The notes under the pieces: generated by a model
What the model was told of the DNA's origin: nothing
The model's input: only the letters and a program-made list of their open reading frames with translations
Database searches by the model: none
Shown: in pieces, positions 16,929 to 25,431 of the stretch
Layout: each line of letters starts with the position of its first letter
How positions within the stretch are numbered: the stretch's first letter is position 1
Made by a program: the position numbers and the translations under genes
Assembly (NCBI GenBank): GCA_946413985.1
Contig: CAMKMS010000005.1
Span: 1 to 54,849 of the forward strand
Length of the DNA: 54,849 bases
From: an uncultured Mycoplasmatota bacterium
GTDB lineage: Bacteria; Bacillota_I; Bacilli_A; RF39; UBA660
Reading direction: 5' to 3'

Positions 16929-18386
16929 ATGAAAAAAATAATTAAAGGATTATTTATATTATTATTTGGATTATTAATTTCATTTTCTAACACTTCAAAA
17001 ATACTTGCTGCTTCTGCGTCTATAAGTGTTTCATCTTCTTCAAGCAAAGTTGTGATTGGAAATACATTTAAAGTATACTTTAGTGTTTCATCCTCTTCAC
17101 AAATAGGTACTGTAGAATTTACTCCTAGTTATGATAAAAATGTATTAAAACTTGTAAGTGGTGAAACTCATATTTATGATTATAAAATTGCTGGAAGCAA
17201 ATCAAAAACTTATACTTATACTTTTAAAGCAATAAGCAGTGGTTCAACAAAGATAAGTGTTAAGAGCTATGAAATAATTGGATATAATGAAAGTAGATTA
17301 TCAACAAATGTTTATAGCAAAACTATTAGTGTTATTACTCAATCACAATTAGAAGCATCATATTCAAAAAACAATGATTTAAAAAGTTTAAAAATTGAAG
17401 GACTAACTCTTAGTCCTAAATTTGATAAAAATACTCTTAAATACACAACTAATGCTGGCGCAAATACTACTAAAATAAAAATAACAGCAGTAGTAGATGA
17501 TTCTAGATCTAAAGTAAGTGGAACTGGAACAAAAAAAGTTAGTGAGGGAGAAAACGTATTTAAAATAATTGTTACAGCTCAAAATGGAAGTACTAAAACA
17601 TATAAAGTAGTCGTTAATGTAGTAGATCCAAATCCAATTGAAGTAGTAATAAATGATCAAAAATATATAGTTGTTAAAAGAGAATCTAATTTAGAAAAAG
17701 TAAATGATTTTCAAAAGAAAACAATTAAAATAAATGATCAAAGTGTACCTGCCCTATTTAATGAAGAGAACAATATTACTCTTGTCGGTCTTAAAAATAG
17801 CGAAGGTAGTATTGAATACTATATTTATAATAAAGAAGATAATACATATAAAAAATTTAATGATATTACTCTTTCAAAATTAAGAATTTTACCATTAGAT
17901 ATGGATAAAATGATTAATGATTATAAAAAAGAAGTAATTAAAATAGATAATATTGATGTTGAGTCATTAAATATAAATGATCACATATTTATTATTAAAG
18001 CTAAAAATTTTGATACAGCAGAAGACGACTATTACTTTTATGATATAGATAACAATTCTGTAATAAAATATTATGAAAGTGAAAAAAATGATAAACCAAT
18101 TATAGTTAATACAGATGTATCAAATTATAAAAAAATTATATTGCTCCTTGGAATAGAAACAGTTTTCATAATTTTTATACTAATATGTATATTAATTAAG
18201 AAAGTGATTAAAAATAAAAGAAAGAGAGCATATATACAAAGGAAAATAGAAGAAGAAAAAAATCGTATAGAAGAAGTTAACAAATTAAAAGATGAAATTA
18301 AAGAATTAGAAAATAAAAATAAATCTTCTAGAACAAGGAATAAAAAGAAAGAAGTGTCAAAGGATGAAATCAAGAAAAAGAAATAA
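16929..18386 (+). CDS. Membrane-anchored cohesin-like surface protein
   Basis: 485 residues: signal peptide (1-28), a Ser-rich beta domain (~29-135) resembling cohesins (IGTVEFTPSYDKNVLKLVSG, then SGSTKISVKSYEIIG), a cadherin-like beta-sandwich (~145-235) with NDLKSLKIEGLTLSPKFD, an unassigned region (~240-400), one membrane helix (~415-440) and a cytoplasmic, Lys/Glu-rich coiled-coil tail. Its cadherin-like domain is clearly related to that of the preceding autolysin. Adjacent dockerin and cohesin-like modules suggest that this protein docks the autolysin at the membrane. The start follows an AGGAGG site. Its 3' end overlaps the LCP gene by 23 bases. The cohesin call is by pattern and could instead be a generic Ig-like fold. 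Confidence 0.65.
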   Translation: MKKIIKGLFILLFGLLISFSNTSKILAASASISVSSSSSKVVIGNTFKVYFSVSSSSQIGTVEFTPSYDKNVLKLVSGETHIYDYKIAGSKSKTYTYTFKAISSGSTKISVKSYEIIGYNESRLSTNVYSKTISVITQSQLEASYSKNNDLKSLKIEGLTLSPKFDKNTLKYTTNAGANTTKIKITAVVDDSRSKVSGTGTKKVSEGENVFKIIVTAQNGSTKTYKVVVNVVDPNPIEVVINDQKYIVVKRESNLEKVNDFQKKTIKINDQSVPALFNEENNITLVGLKNSEGSIEYYIYNKEDNTYKKFNDITLSKLRILPLDMDKMINDYKKEVIKIDNIDVESLNINDHIFIIKAKNFDTAEDDYYFYDIDNNSVIKYYESEKNDKPIIVNTDVSNYKKIILLLGIETVFIIFILICILIKKVIKNKRKRAYIQRKIEEEKNRIEEVNKLKDEIKELENKNKSSRTRNKKKEVSKDEIKKKK

Positions 18387-20307
18387 ACTTATTAGATTAT
18401 TTGCAAGTTTCTTATTCATAGTTATAGAACTAATGTCATTAATATTAATTACATATTCTATAATACTATATAAGAATGTAGAAACATTTTATAGATGTTT
18501 TGCAATTCTAATATTAGTTTATTTCTTTTTCTTTTTATCTTACCTACTTTTACGAAGTATAAAATTACAAAGTAAAAAATCTATATTAATACCAGTAATT
18601 GTATCAATAATAATTTCATCTATTTCATTTGGAGGATATTATTATTTAAGTCAAATTTACTCAAAAATGAATCAATATGGTGACAGTAAAAATATGTACT
18701 ATAGTTTACTTGTAACATATAATACAGAATTAAATAGTGAAAAAGACTTAAAAAATATGAAAATTGGTATTATTAATGATACTAATGATATCATAGGAAA
18801 TATTCTTCCTAATGAAACAATTAAAAGTTTAAAATTAAATAAAGAAAATAAAATAGTTGAATATGAATCATATGTAGAATTATTACATGCCTTAAAAAAT
18901 AAAAAAATAAATGCAGCTTGGTTAAGTAAAGATTATGTTGAAAACTTTAGTGGAATGGATGGATTTGAAAAAATAAAAGAAGAAACTAAAGTTTTATACA
19001 CAGCTAAAAAAGAATACAATAGTAAAGATGAAGATATAAAAAGTGAAACTGCATCACTTGATAAACCATTTAGTATGTTATTAATTGGTGTTGACTCTGA
19101 AACTAGTGGAGTTACTTCAGGAGTAAATGCAGATGTATTACTCTTAGTTACTTTTAATCCTGAAACACTAAGAGCAACTCTAACTAGTATTCCAAGAGAT
19201 ATGTACATAAAAACAGCATGTTCAAATGGAAATTATAGAAGAATTAATACTACTACACTTGGAAGTGCATATACATGTGCTGTTGAAACAGTTGAAAACC
19301 TATTTGATGTAAATATAGATTATTATGCAAAAATCAACTTTAAAGGAGTTGTTAAATTAGTAAATGCTGTGGGCGGAATAGATGTTAAAGTTGACTACTC
19401 TATTTGTGAACAAAATAGTTCAAGGAAATGGGGAAACAAAACAGTATTTGTTGAAAAAGGAAATCAACATTTAAATGGAGAACAAGCATTGGCCCTAGCA
19501 AGAAATAGACATAAGCCTAATGATGGAAGTTATATAGGAGATAAAATGGCACAGTACTGCCCTACTTACAATAAAGGAACGAGAAATGATTTTACAAGAG
19601 GAAAAAATCAAATGAAAATAATAATGGGAATTGCTAATGCTGCTGTAAAAACGAAGGATCCAAATAAATTATTATCAATAATGGATTCCATAAAAAAGAA
19701 TTTTCAAACAAACATAACTAGTAAAGATATATTAAAATTATACAATTTAGCAAAATCTATGGTTATTTCTGATAGTACAAACTTAGTAAACATAGAAAGA
19801 TTACAACTTGCTGGATATAATGTTAATGTAACTGGTGGAATTACAATATTTGATCCTGTTTTAGGAAAATATAAAGAAGACTATGGTTATCCACAAGTAA
19901 CTATTCCATATAAAGGAAGTATAGAAGATATAAAAGATGCTATAAAGAATAATTTAAATAATACAAGTATTAAAGCAATAACAAAAATATCATTTGATAT
20001 TGATAATCCTTATACAATCACTATTATAGGTGATAAAACTTATAAAGAAGATAAAGTTACTACACTTAAAAACCTATCATCTTATTCACTTGATGAAATA
20101 AGAACATATGCTTCTAAAAATGGATTAAGTGTCAAATTTATTGATAAAGATACAAACAAAGAGATAAATGATTTGGATAGTTATACTTTTAGTTCTCAAA
20201 AAGAACATGTATATACAATACTAGATCAAATAGATACTTTAACAATTTATGTTAAACAAAAAATAACTTATAATGAGCAGATAGAAGAAACACAAAGCAC
20301 AGAATAA
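18364..20307 (+). CDS. LytR-CpsA-Psr (LCP) family wall polymer ligase with extra N-terminal domain
   Basis: 647 residues: three N-terminal membrane helices (~10-105), an extracytoplasmic segment (~125-215) that reads like a solute-binding-protein lobe (KIGIINDTNDIIG, ELLHALKNKKINAAWLS), then the LCP catalytic domain (~230-430). LCP hallmarks are LLIGVDSE, GVNADVLLLVTFNP, TSIPRDMY, NAVGGIDV and LNGEQALALARNRH; the Arg and Asp residues bind the pyrophosphate lipid. About 200 C-terminal residues follow with PASTA-like repeats uncertain. LCP enzymes transfer lipid-linked teichoic acid or capsule to peptidoglycan, matching the divergent polymer cluster. It is the last gene of a three-gene operon and is followed by a strong terminator. 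Confidence 0.9.
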   Translation: MKSRKRNKLIRLFASFLFIVIELMSLILITYSIILYKNVETFYRCFAILILVYFFFFLSYLLLRSIKLQSKKSILIPVIVSIIISSISFGGYYYLSQIYSKMNQYGDSKNMYYSLLVTYNTELNSEKDLKNMKIGIINDTNDIIGNILPNETIKSLKLNKENKIVEYESYVELLHALKNKKINAAWLSKDYVENFSGMDGFEKIKEETKVLYTAKKEYNSKDEDIKSETASLDKPFSMLLIGVDSETSGVTSGVNADVLLLVTFNPETLRATLTSIPRDMYIKTACSNGNYRRINTTTLGSAYTCAVETVENLFDVNIDYYAKINFKGVVKLVNAVGGIDVKVDYSICEQNSSRKWGNKTVFVEKGNQHLNGEQALALARNRHKPNDGSYIGDKMAQYCPTYNKGTRNDFTRGKNQMKIIMGIANAAVKTKDPNKLLSIMDSIKKNFQTNITSKDILKLYNLAKSMVISDSTNLVNIERLQLAGYNVNVTGGITIFDPVLGKYKEDYGYPQVTIPYKGSIEDIKDAIKNNLNNTSIKAITKISFDIDNPYTITIIGDKTYKEDKVTTLKNLSSYSLDEIRTYASKNGLSVKFIDKDTNKEINDLDSYTFSSQKEHVYTILDQIDTLTIYVKQKITYNEQIEETQSTE

Positions 20308-20331
20308 AAGATTCTATTAATTAGAATCTTT
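20307..20331 (+). terminator. Terminator of the surface operon
   Basis: A perfect 10-bp stem (20307-20316 with 20322-20331) with a 5-base loop is followed by TTATTTT, directly after the LCP stop codon. Confidence 0.85.
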
Positions 20332-20344
20332 TTATTTTAAAAAA

Positions 20345-20362
20345 AGAGTATAGAACTACTCT
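20345..20362 (-). terminator. Terminator after the ltaS-linked gene
   Basis: A 6-bp stem AGAGTA / TACTCT, read on the minus strand, overlaps the stop codon and is followed by a run of T residues. Confidence 0.65.
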
Positions 20363-20970
20363 CCTTTAACTATATATAATATATCATTATCTTTTATTAG
20401 TGTAAGTTTTATACTCTTTTCATAATCATTTTCTTTAGTATAAGTCCATTCTAAAGATACAATATATGCATCATATTCATTTTTATTATAAGTATATTTT
20501 GTATTAAATACATTTGTTACATCAATACTTGCAACTTCTGGTAATACTTGAGTTCTTTTTCCTTCAATATTACTTTTAACATTTTTATATAAAGTATCTC
20601 CCATATTTTCTTTAAAATTATCTTTTAAATCTTTATGAATAAACTCTAACCCACCAATATCAGTTCCAGTAAGCTTATTACTAAGAGTAAATAAGTCTAT
20701 TATAAAGAGTTTTGAGGCACTTTTAGCATATTCTTCATAATTTATAGGCTTTTCATTTAAAATGCGCTCTAAGTCCTTAAAATTGCTCTTATATAGTGAT
20801 GTATCTCTTTCTTTTAAAGAATAACCATATAAATCTAGTGATACTAGCTTTTTAGTAGGACTATTATTCTTAAAGAAATCATTATATGCTTTATATCCAA
20901 CAATCGAAAAAAGCATAACTCCTATCAATATAAACGTAATAATAATTTTAATATCTTGTTTTTTACTCAT
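20356..20970 (-). CDS. Single-pass membrane protein of unknown function, LTA-synthase linked
   Basis: 204 residues: a short basic N-terminus, one membrane helix (~9-27) and an extracytoplasmic alpha/beta domain of about 170 residues ending in beta strands (YIVSLEWTYTKEN, SIKLTLIKDNDILYIV), which could be an NTF2-like or cystatin-like cone fold. I recognise no named family. It overlaps the LTA synthase gene by eight bases, so the two are translationally coupled. Assistance to, or regulation of, the extracellular sulfatase-like enzyme is the simplest idea, from context alone. Confidence 0.6.
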   Translation of the reverse strand: MSKKQDIKIIITFILIGVMLFSIVGYKAYNDFFKNNSPTKKLVSLDLYGYSLKERDTSLYKSNFKDLERILNEKPINYEEYAKSASKLFIIDLFTLSNKLTGTDIGGLEFIHKDLKDNFKENMGDTLYKNVKSNIEGKRTQVLPEVASIDVTNVFNTKYTYNKNEYDAYIVSLEWTYTKENDYEKSIKLTLIKDNDILYIVKGE

Positions 20971-22972
20971 TTAAGCATTCTCCTATCTTCCCCTCTTCTC
21001 TCTTTATTAAATCATGCATAATTATTCCATTAGATACTTCTAATACTTTATTAGCATATATTTGTAATTTTTCAATATAATCTGTTTCAATAGGTTCACT
21101 AGTAAATGAAACATATTCTTCATTTAAATCACTATAATATACTTTATCAGTTAATACATTTCCATTTGGAAATACAACTATTCCTTCTGATCCACTAAAT
21201 ATATCATGACCTAAAGAATAATTCTCTTTAAATCCAAACATATTAGCAATAGTAGGAAGAACATCATACATACCCATTACTTTTTCAATTTGTTTATTAA
21301 ATGTTTCTTCCCCACTCCATATAATAAATGGAGTATTTTTAAGTAAATCATAATTGTAACCATATACATCATAGTAATCTTCACTATCACTTGATTTAAC
21401 TTGATTAGTAATCGGATCATAATTATATAATAAATTAAATTCACTCTTAGATAATCTTGCCTCATGATCTCCATATATTATAAAAATTGTATTTTCATAT
21501 AGACCATTTTCTTTTAATTCTTTAAATAAAAGTCCTAATGCTTCATCAGCATAATGAGAAGACTTTAAATAATTACCCATTGATGATGAAGTTAAATATG
21601 GTACATTACTAGTGACTTTTTTACCATACACATCTTCATAAGTATAATTCATACTTACATCAAAATCTCCATATTTTTCTAAATCTTTAAATGGTGAATG
21701 ATTAGATAATGTTATTATTGTCCCAAAATAGTTATTATTATAAGATTTAATATTATTAAGAATTGGAATTATTTGAGTAAAAAATGATTTATCAGATAGA
21801 CCAAGTCCAACTATATCTTCACTTTCATAATCATCTGGAATAACAAGATTATCTTTAGCATAAAAATCCATATATCCAAGAGTTTTATGCATTACATCTC
21901 TATTCCAATATTCTCTATTATTAGCATGCATTGAGAATGTATAATAACCCATTTTTTTAAAATAACTAGGCATACCATAATAAGTTCTATCAAAATAATT
22001 AACAAATACTGTTCCACTAGATGAAGGCATTAAACCTGTATTTAATGTAAATTCAGTATCAGAAGAAGTTCCAACACTTATTTGTGGATAAAACTTATTA
22101 AAATAGATTCCTTCATGAGCAAGTTTATTTAAATTAGGAGTAACATATTTATTATTAATTTTTAAATCAACTAAAAAATTTTGAAAACTTTCAGCATGAA
22201 TAAATATTAAATTTTTTCCTTTAAATATATTTGTATATTCATTAGCAGTATTATCTTCTTTTCTACATGAATAATACTCTCTAAATTTTAATGCAGCTTC
22301 ATCATATCCAAGGCTAATATTTAATTTTGGACTAACACTTTGTATTAAATCATTAATAGTATATACATATAATCCATATTTTCTAACAACAGATTCTCTA
22401 TTCCATAATTTTACAAATCTACTTCTATCTATACTACTCATAGATAAAGCTAAAAATACAAATATAACTGATGAAATAGCTAGTATACTTCTAAATACTA
22501 TTTTATTATTCTTATTCTTATCAACATAATTAAATTTTTTACCAAATTTATATATTAATACAAAAATAATAATAAATATTAAATATATAAACTGATGAAG
22601 ATGTATTTTAGCCCACAAAGAATCATTAACTTGTCCAACCATAGAAGATGTATCAAGTAAACTAATAGATACAAAAGAATGATAAAAATCATAATAAATA
22701 GTATTTCCTATTGCAAGAAAAGTATTAAATACTATAAAGAATAATAAATAATAATATCTATGATTTGGCTTAATTAAATAATAAATTGAACCATATAATA
22801 GTGCCACTAAAAGATTTGAAATAATAGATTTAATATTTCCTATTGATCCAATAGTCATAAGATTTAAGGTAGAACCAATTAAAATAGATATCACAATAAA
22901 AATAACAAATAATCTATTATTTATTATGAATAATTTCATATTATCTAATATTTTTTTTATTTTACTCTTCAT
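20963..22972 (-). CDS. Lipoteichoic acid synthase family (membrane sulfatase-fold phosphotransferase)
   Basis: 669 residues: five N-terminal membrane helices (~13-180) and a large extracellular sulfatase domain (~250-610). Metal and active-site signatures are LIFIHAESFQNF (Glu261), VGTSSDTEF (~300-308), YGDHEARL near residue 500 and MHANNREYWNRD. Members take glycerol-phosphate from phosphatidylglycerol and build lipoteichoic acid; some act as primases or add other phospho-groups. In S. aureus LtaS the nucleophile is a Thr in the GKTSD-type loop. Here the residue two before Asp305 is Ser303, a conservative but notable change. It overlaps the next gene, and no upstream partner is seen. Confidence 0.88.
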   Translation of the reverse strand: MKSKIKKILDNMKLFIINNRLFVIFIVISILIGSTLNLMTIGSIGNIKSIISNLLVALLYGSIYYLIKPNHRYYYLLFFIVFNTFLAIGNTIYYDFYHSFVSISLLDTSSMVGQVNDSLWAKIHLHQFIYLIFIIIFVLIYKFGKKFNYVDKNKNNKIVFRSILAISSVIFVFLALSMSSIDRSRFVKLWNRESVVRKYGLYVYTINDLIQSVSPKLNISLGYDEAALKFREYYSCRKEDNTANEYTNIFKGKNLIFIHAESFQNFLVDLKINNKYVTPNLNKLAHEGIYFNKFYPQISVGTSSDTEFTLNTGLMPSSSGTVFVNYFDRTYYGMPSYFKKMGYYTFSMHANNREYWNRDVMHKTLGYMDFYAKDNLVIPDDYESEDIVGLGLSDKSFFTQIIPILNNIKSYNNNYFGTIITLSNHSPFKDLEKYGDFDVSMNYTYEDVYGKKVTSNVPYLTSSSMGNYLKSSHYADEALGLLFKELKENGLYENTIFIIYGDHEARLSKSEFNLLYNYDPITNQVKSSDSEDYYDVYGYNYDLLKNTPFIIWSGEETFNKQIEKVMGMYDVLPTIANMFGFKENYSLGHDIFSGSEGIVVFPNGNVLTDKVYYSDLNEEYVSFTSEPIETDYIEKLQIYANKVLEVSNGIIMHDLIKREEGKIGECLNE

Positions 22973-23028
22973 CCTTATTCCTCGCTAGTATTATAGCACT
23001 ATATATGTTTTTTTTCAAACAAGAAAAA

Positions 23029-23044
23029 AAGAGCTTACGCTCTT
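23029..23044 (-). terminator. Strong terminator after the small membrane protein
   Basis: AAGAGC-TTAC-GCTCTT forms a G+C-containing 6-bp stem that, on the minus strand, runs directly into seven T residues. It separates the pilus-locus end from the LTA synthase gene. Confidence 0.85.
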
Positions 23045-23063
23045 AAAATACTTTTTTAATTTT

Positions 23064-23405
23064 TTAATCAGAGTTACCTGTACTACATCCCCATGGGTGA
23101 TTTACACACGTCATACACTCTTCATATGATTCATCACCAACAACTGTCATAATAACACCAACAAGTGATACTACAAGGAATACTAGAACTGCAGCAATAG
23201 CACGTTTAATAAGTTTTTGTTGTGCTTCTTTAATCTTATCTTCACTCTTTTCGCCTACAGCTTTTGCTAGGTCAACCATACCTACAACAATTAAGATAAT
23301 TGGAACAACAACTTTAATTCCCCAAACTACAATTCCAACAATTCTTAATACTGGCTCTAAACCACTACAAACTTCTCCTGCATCTAAAATATACATATTA
23401 AACAC
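23064..23405 (-). CDS. Small two-helix membrane protein, pilin/TrbC-like in size
   Basis: 113 residues: a short N-terminal segment (CSGLEPVLRIVG), a membrane helix (~18-48), a cytoplasmic-type loop rich in Lys/Glu (KAVGEKSEDKIKEAQQKLIKR), a second helix (~70-92) and a Cys-containing tail (YEECMTCVNHPWGCS). Two helices joined by a short charged loop recall VirB2/TrbC pilins and small membrane proteins of conjugation systems, but no family is certain. It has its own near-consensus promoter and a strong terminator, so it is a monocistronic, probably abundant product at the end of the pilus locus. It could be a structural subunit or an accessory protein of that machine. Confidence 0.7.
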   Translation of the reverse strand: MFNMYILDAGEVCSGLEPVLRIVGIVVWGIKVVVPIILIVVGMVDLAKAVGEKSEDKIKEAQQKLIKRAIAAVLVFLVVSLVGVIMTVVGDESYEECMTCVNHPWGCSTGNSD

Positions 23406-23421
23406 TCCTTTACTAAGTATA

Positions 23422-23450
23422 ATTTTACTTAATTATATTTTTTTTGTCAA
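23422..23450 (-). promoter_or_regulatory. Strong promoter of the 113-residue membrane protein
   Basis: On the minus strand a perfect TTGACA (23445-23450), a 17-base A/T spacer and TAAAAT (23422-23427) precede an AAAGGAG ribosome site. It lies between this gene and the TadZ-like gene. Confidence 0.8.
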
Positions 23451-23466
23451 TGAATCTTGACATTCT

Positions 23467-24462
23467 TTACAAACTTATCTTATTTGCAAATTTTCTAATT
23501 ACATCAATATTATCTTGCCTATCATCAACAGGAGGTATTGAAAATAAAACATTTAATTTTGTTTCAAATTCAAATGTAGTAATATCTTGACTACTTAAAC
23601 AACACTTATTTAATATAATCTTTTTATCACTTAATTTTTCTAAAATACCTTTATTCTTTTTCATCATACGATTAATCATTATTGTTGATGGTTCTATTAA
23701 ATAATATACTTCTGTACATATATCTACATCTTCATAACTATTTAAATCTACAAAAATAATATCACATGCATTTCTTTTCATTATTTCTTTTAAAAGGTCA
23801 CTTGAAGTTGCACTAACCATTTCTTTATCATTGAAATATAGAAAATCAACTTTATCAACCTCTACAGCAGCCACATTTCTATGACCATTTAATGCCTTTT
23901 TCAATAAATAAATTAATGTTGTACTTCCAGCATGCAATGTTACATTTTTAAATCCAATTATTCTTAGTTTTCTACTTCCAGTTTCAATAGGAGCAGGTGT
24001 TTCTGGAACTGAGATAAACTGTTCAACTACAGTTTGTTTTTTCTCTTCAACTGGAGCAGGTGCAATCTCTGGTTCTATATCTTGAAGACTATGAATATTA
24101 ACAACATCTCTATAAGTATGAGGGTGAACTAACAAATAATTGATGCCTTCAGCATTCTTCGTGAAATTATATATTCCTAATGAAATCAACTTAGATAAAT
24201 ATGATTTAGATTCTGTTTCAGGAGAATCATCTAATAACAAAATAACATTCTCCATATTAATATTCATAGCTAATTTTTGTAAATTATCAGTGTTTTGATA
24301 ATCTCTAATAGCAGTAATATCTAATATCATTTTATCATAATAGAAATTTGCAAAAGTATCTATAATTTCATCTACATTATAAACACCTTCTAGTGATTTC
24401 ATAACTTCAATATTCAATCCCATTAATAAATCTTTATATTTGTTATAAACCATTACATTCAT
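23467..24462 (-). CDS. tadZ: TadZ/CpaE-like pilus protein with degenerate P-loop
   Basis: 331 residues in three parts: an N-terminal receiver-like alpha/beta domain (~1-110), a Pro/Glu-rich linker (~128-163, PEIAPAPVEEKK, VPETPAPIE), and a ParA/MinD-like domain (~165-331). In TadZ and CpaE proteins the third part carries a P-loop KGGxGxTT; here the equivalent is FKNVTLHAGSTTLIYLL. The TT is kept, but the Lys-Gly-Gly start is lost, so ATP binding may be altered. TadZ positions the Tad pilus machine at the pole in other bacteria. The start has an AGGAGG site. It lies directly after a TadE-like pilin gene (14 bases apart). Confidence 0.72.
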   Translation of the reverse strand: MNVMVYNKYKDLLMGLNIEVMKSLEGVYNVDEIIDTFANFYYDKMILDITAIRDYQNTDNLQKLAMNINMENVILLLDDSPETESKSYLSKLISLGIYNFTKNAEGINYLLVHPHTYRDVVNIHSLQDIEPEIAPAPVEEKKQTVVEQFISVPETPAPIETGSRKLRIIGFKNVTLHAGSTTLIYLLKKALNGHRNVAAVEVDKVDFLYFNDKEMVSATSSDLLKEIMKRNACDIIFVDLNSYEDVDICTEVYYLIEPSTIMINRMMKKNKGILEKLSDKKIILNKCCLSSQDITTFEFETKLNVLFSIPPVDDRQDNIDVIRKFANKISL

Positions 24463-24476
24463 ATTCTTTTTTCCTC

Positions 24477-24992
24477 CTATTCTAAATTTTCAGTACAAGG
24501 ATAATTACTTTCATCTGTATATATTGTTCTTGTTTCACCACTAATTGGTATTTTAACTGTAATATCAATTATTGGTAATTTAAGCGCAATAAAAGTTGTA
24601 ATTTTATAGTGAACATTTGAATTATCAGCATCTGGACCATTAGGACAATATTTTACAACACAATATCCTCCAGTTTTAACATAATTAGTTGATCCATCTT
24701 GAGTACCTTCACACTCAATTCCTTTTGTACCAGAATAATTATACCCAGTATTTTTTATAAGTCTAAAAGCCATTCCTTCAACAGATTTACCTAAACTTTC
24801 ATCATCTAGAGAAAGTAAATCCCTCTCTTCACTAGTAGAATAACCTTCATATTGCTCTATATATGTAATAATATTATTTTTAACATTAAAAGCTTTAGTA
24901 TAACTAATAGAATATGCTAAAAAACCTGAAAAGAAAAATATGAATACAATTACTATTCCAAATAACCAAGCACCACCAATCGATTCTCTCAT
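24477..24992 (-). CDS. TadE-like pseudopilin
   Basis: 171 residues with an N-terminal leader MRESIGGAW followed at once by a hydrophobic helix (~8-30), the typical plan of type IV/Tad pilin-like subunits, then an extracellular domain with four Cys (CEG, YCVVKYC, YPC). The mature domain ends in a beta-rich stretch (LKLPIIDITVKIPISGETRTIY). The leader resembles those of the pilin-like proteins at 25079 and 30191 (M, K/R, E, S/A, ... G). No Glu at position +5 after a cleavage Gly is evident, so processing is uncertain. Context between the Flp-like pilin and TadZ-like genes supports a minor pilin. Confidence 0.68.
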   Translation of the reverse strand: MRESIGGAWLFGIVIVFIFFFSGFLAYSISYTKAFNVKNNIITYIEQYEGYSTSEERDLLSLDDESLGKSVEGMAFRLIKNTGYNYSGTKGIECEGTQDGSTNYVKTGGYCVVKYCPNGPDADNSNVHYKITTFIALKLPIIDITVKIPISGETRTIYTDESNYPCTENLE

Positions 24993-25026
24993 ACTTTATT
25001 GCTCCTTTTTAACTTCATTCTTAAAA

Positions 25027-25061
25027 AAACTATAAACTATAATCAATATAGTTTATAGTTT
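25027..25061 (-). terminator. Terminator after the major pilin candidate
   Basis: A perfect 15-bp stem (25027-25041 with 25047-25061) and a 5-base loop, followed on the minus strand by six T residues, lies 18 bases past the pilin stop. It would make the pilin mRNA short and abundant relative to downstream genes. Confidence 0.85.
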
Positions 25062-25078
25062 AATATTAACTTTATTTA

Positions 25079-25354
25079 TTAATTTCCAGCTGAACAACTA
25101 TTACCTGTATTCAATGAATAAGACTCAGTACCATTAGTACAGCACCAATCACTTGTTTTTGCTTGTCCAGTACCAAAATCAGTATCTGCCATTTGAGTAG
25201 CTCTAAAATCAGGACCATATGCAGTTTCACAGCTTCTAGATGCTAATGTTCTTTGAACCATTGGCCAAACTAGAAAATAGAATACTGCTCCTATTGCAGA
25301 AATTGCAACAAGTGTAATAACTGTCATGTTTAATTCTCCTGTAGCTTCTTTCAT
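25079..25354 (-). CDS. Flp-like major pilin candidate
   Basis: 91 residues: leader MKEATGELNMT, a long hydrophobic helix (~10-31), then a short extracellular part with four Cys (SRSCETAYG, WCCTN, SCSAGN). Size and layout fit Flp/TadE-class pilins. It lies immediately after tadC and has its own promoter (TTGAAT-17-TATAAT) and a strong terminator, the expression pattern expected of a major structural subunit. The ribosome site AAGGAGGA is near-consensus. The Cys-rich tail is unusual for Flp pilins and could give disulfide cross-links or a folded cap. Confidence 0.72.
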   Translation of the reverse strand: MKEATGELNMTVITLVAISAIGAVFYFLVWPMVQRTLASRSCETAYGPDFRATQMADTDFGTGQAKTSDWCCTNGTESYSLNTGNSCSAGN

Positions 25355-25392
25355 ATAATCAAATCCTCCTTAAACTATTATCTACTAAGATA

Positions 25393-25421
25393 ATTATATA
25401 ATAATAATAATTTATATTCAA
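25393..25421 (-). promoter_or_regulatory. Promoter of the major pilin candidate
   Basis: On the minus strand TTGAAT (25416-25421), a 17-base spacer and a perfect TATAAT (25393-25398) occupy the gap between tadC and the pilin gene. Confidence 0.75.
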
Positions 25422-25431
25422 TATTTTTTGT

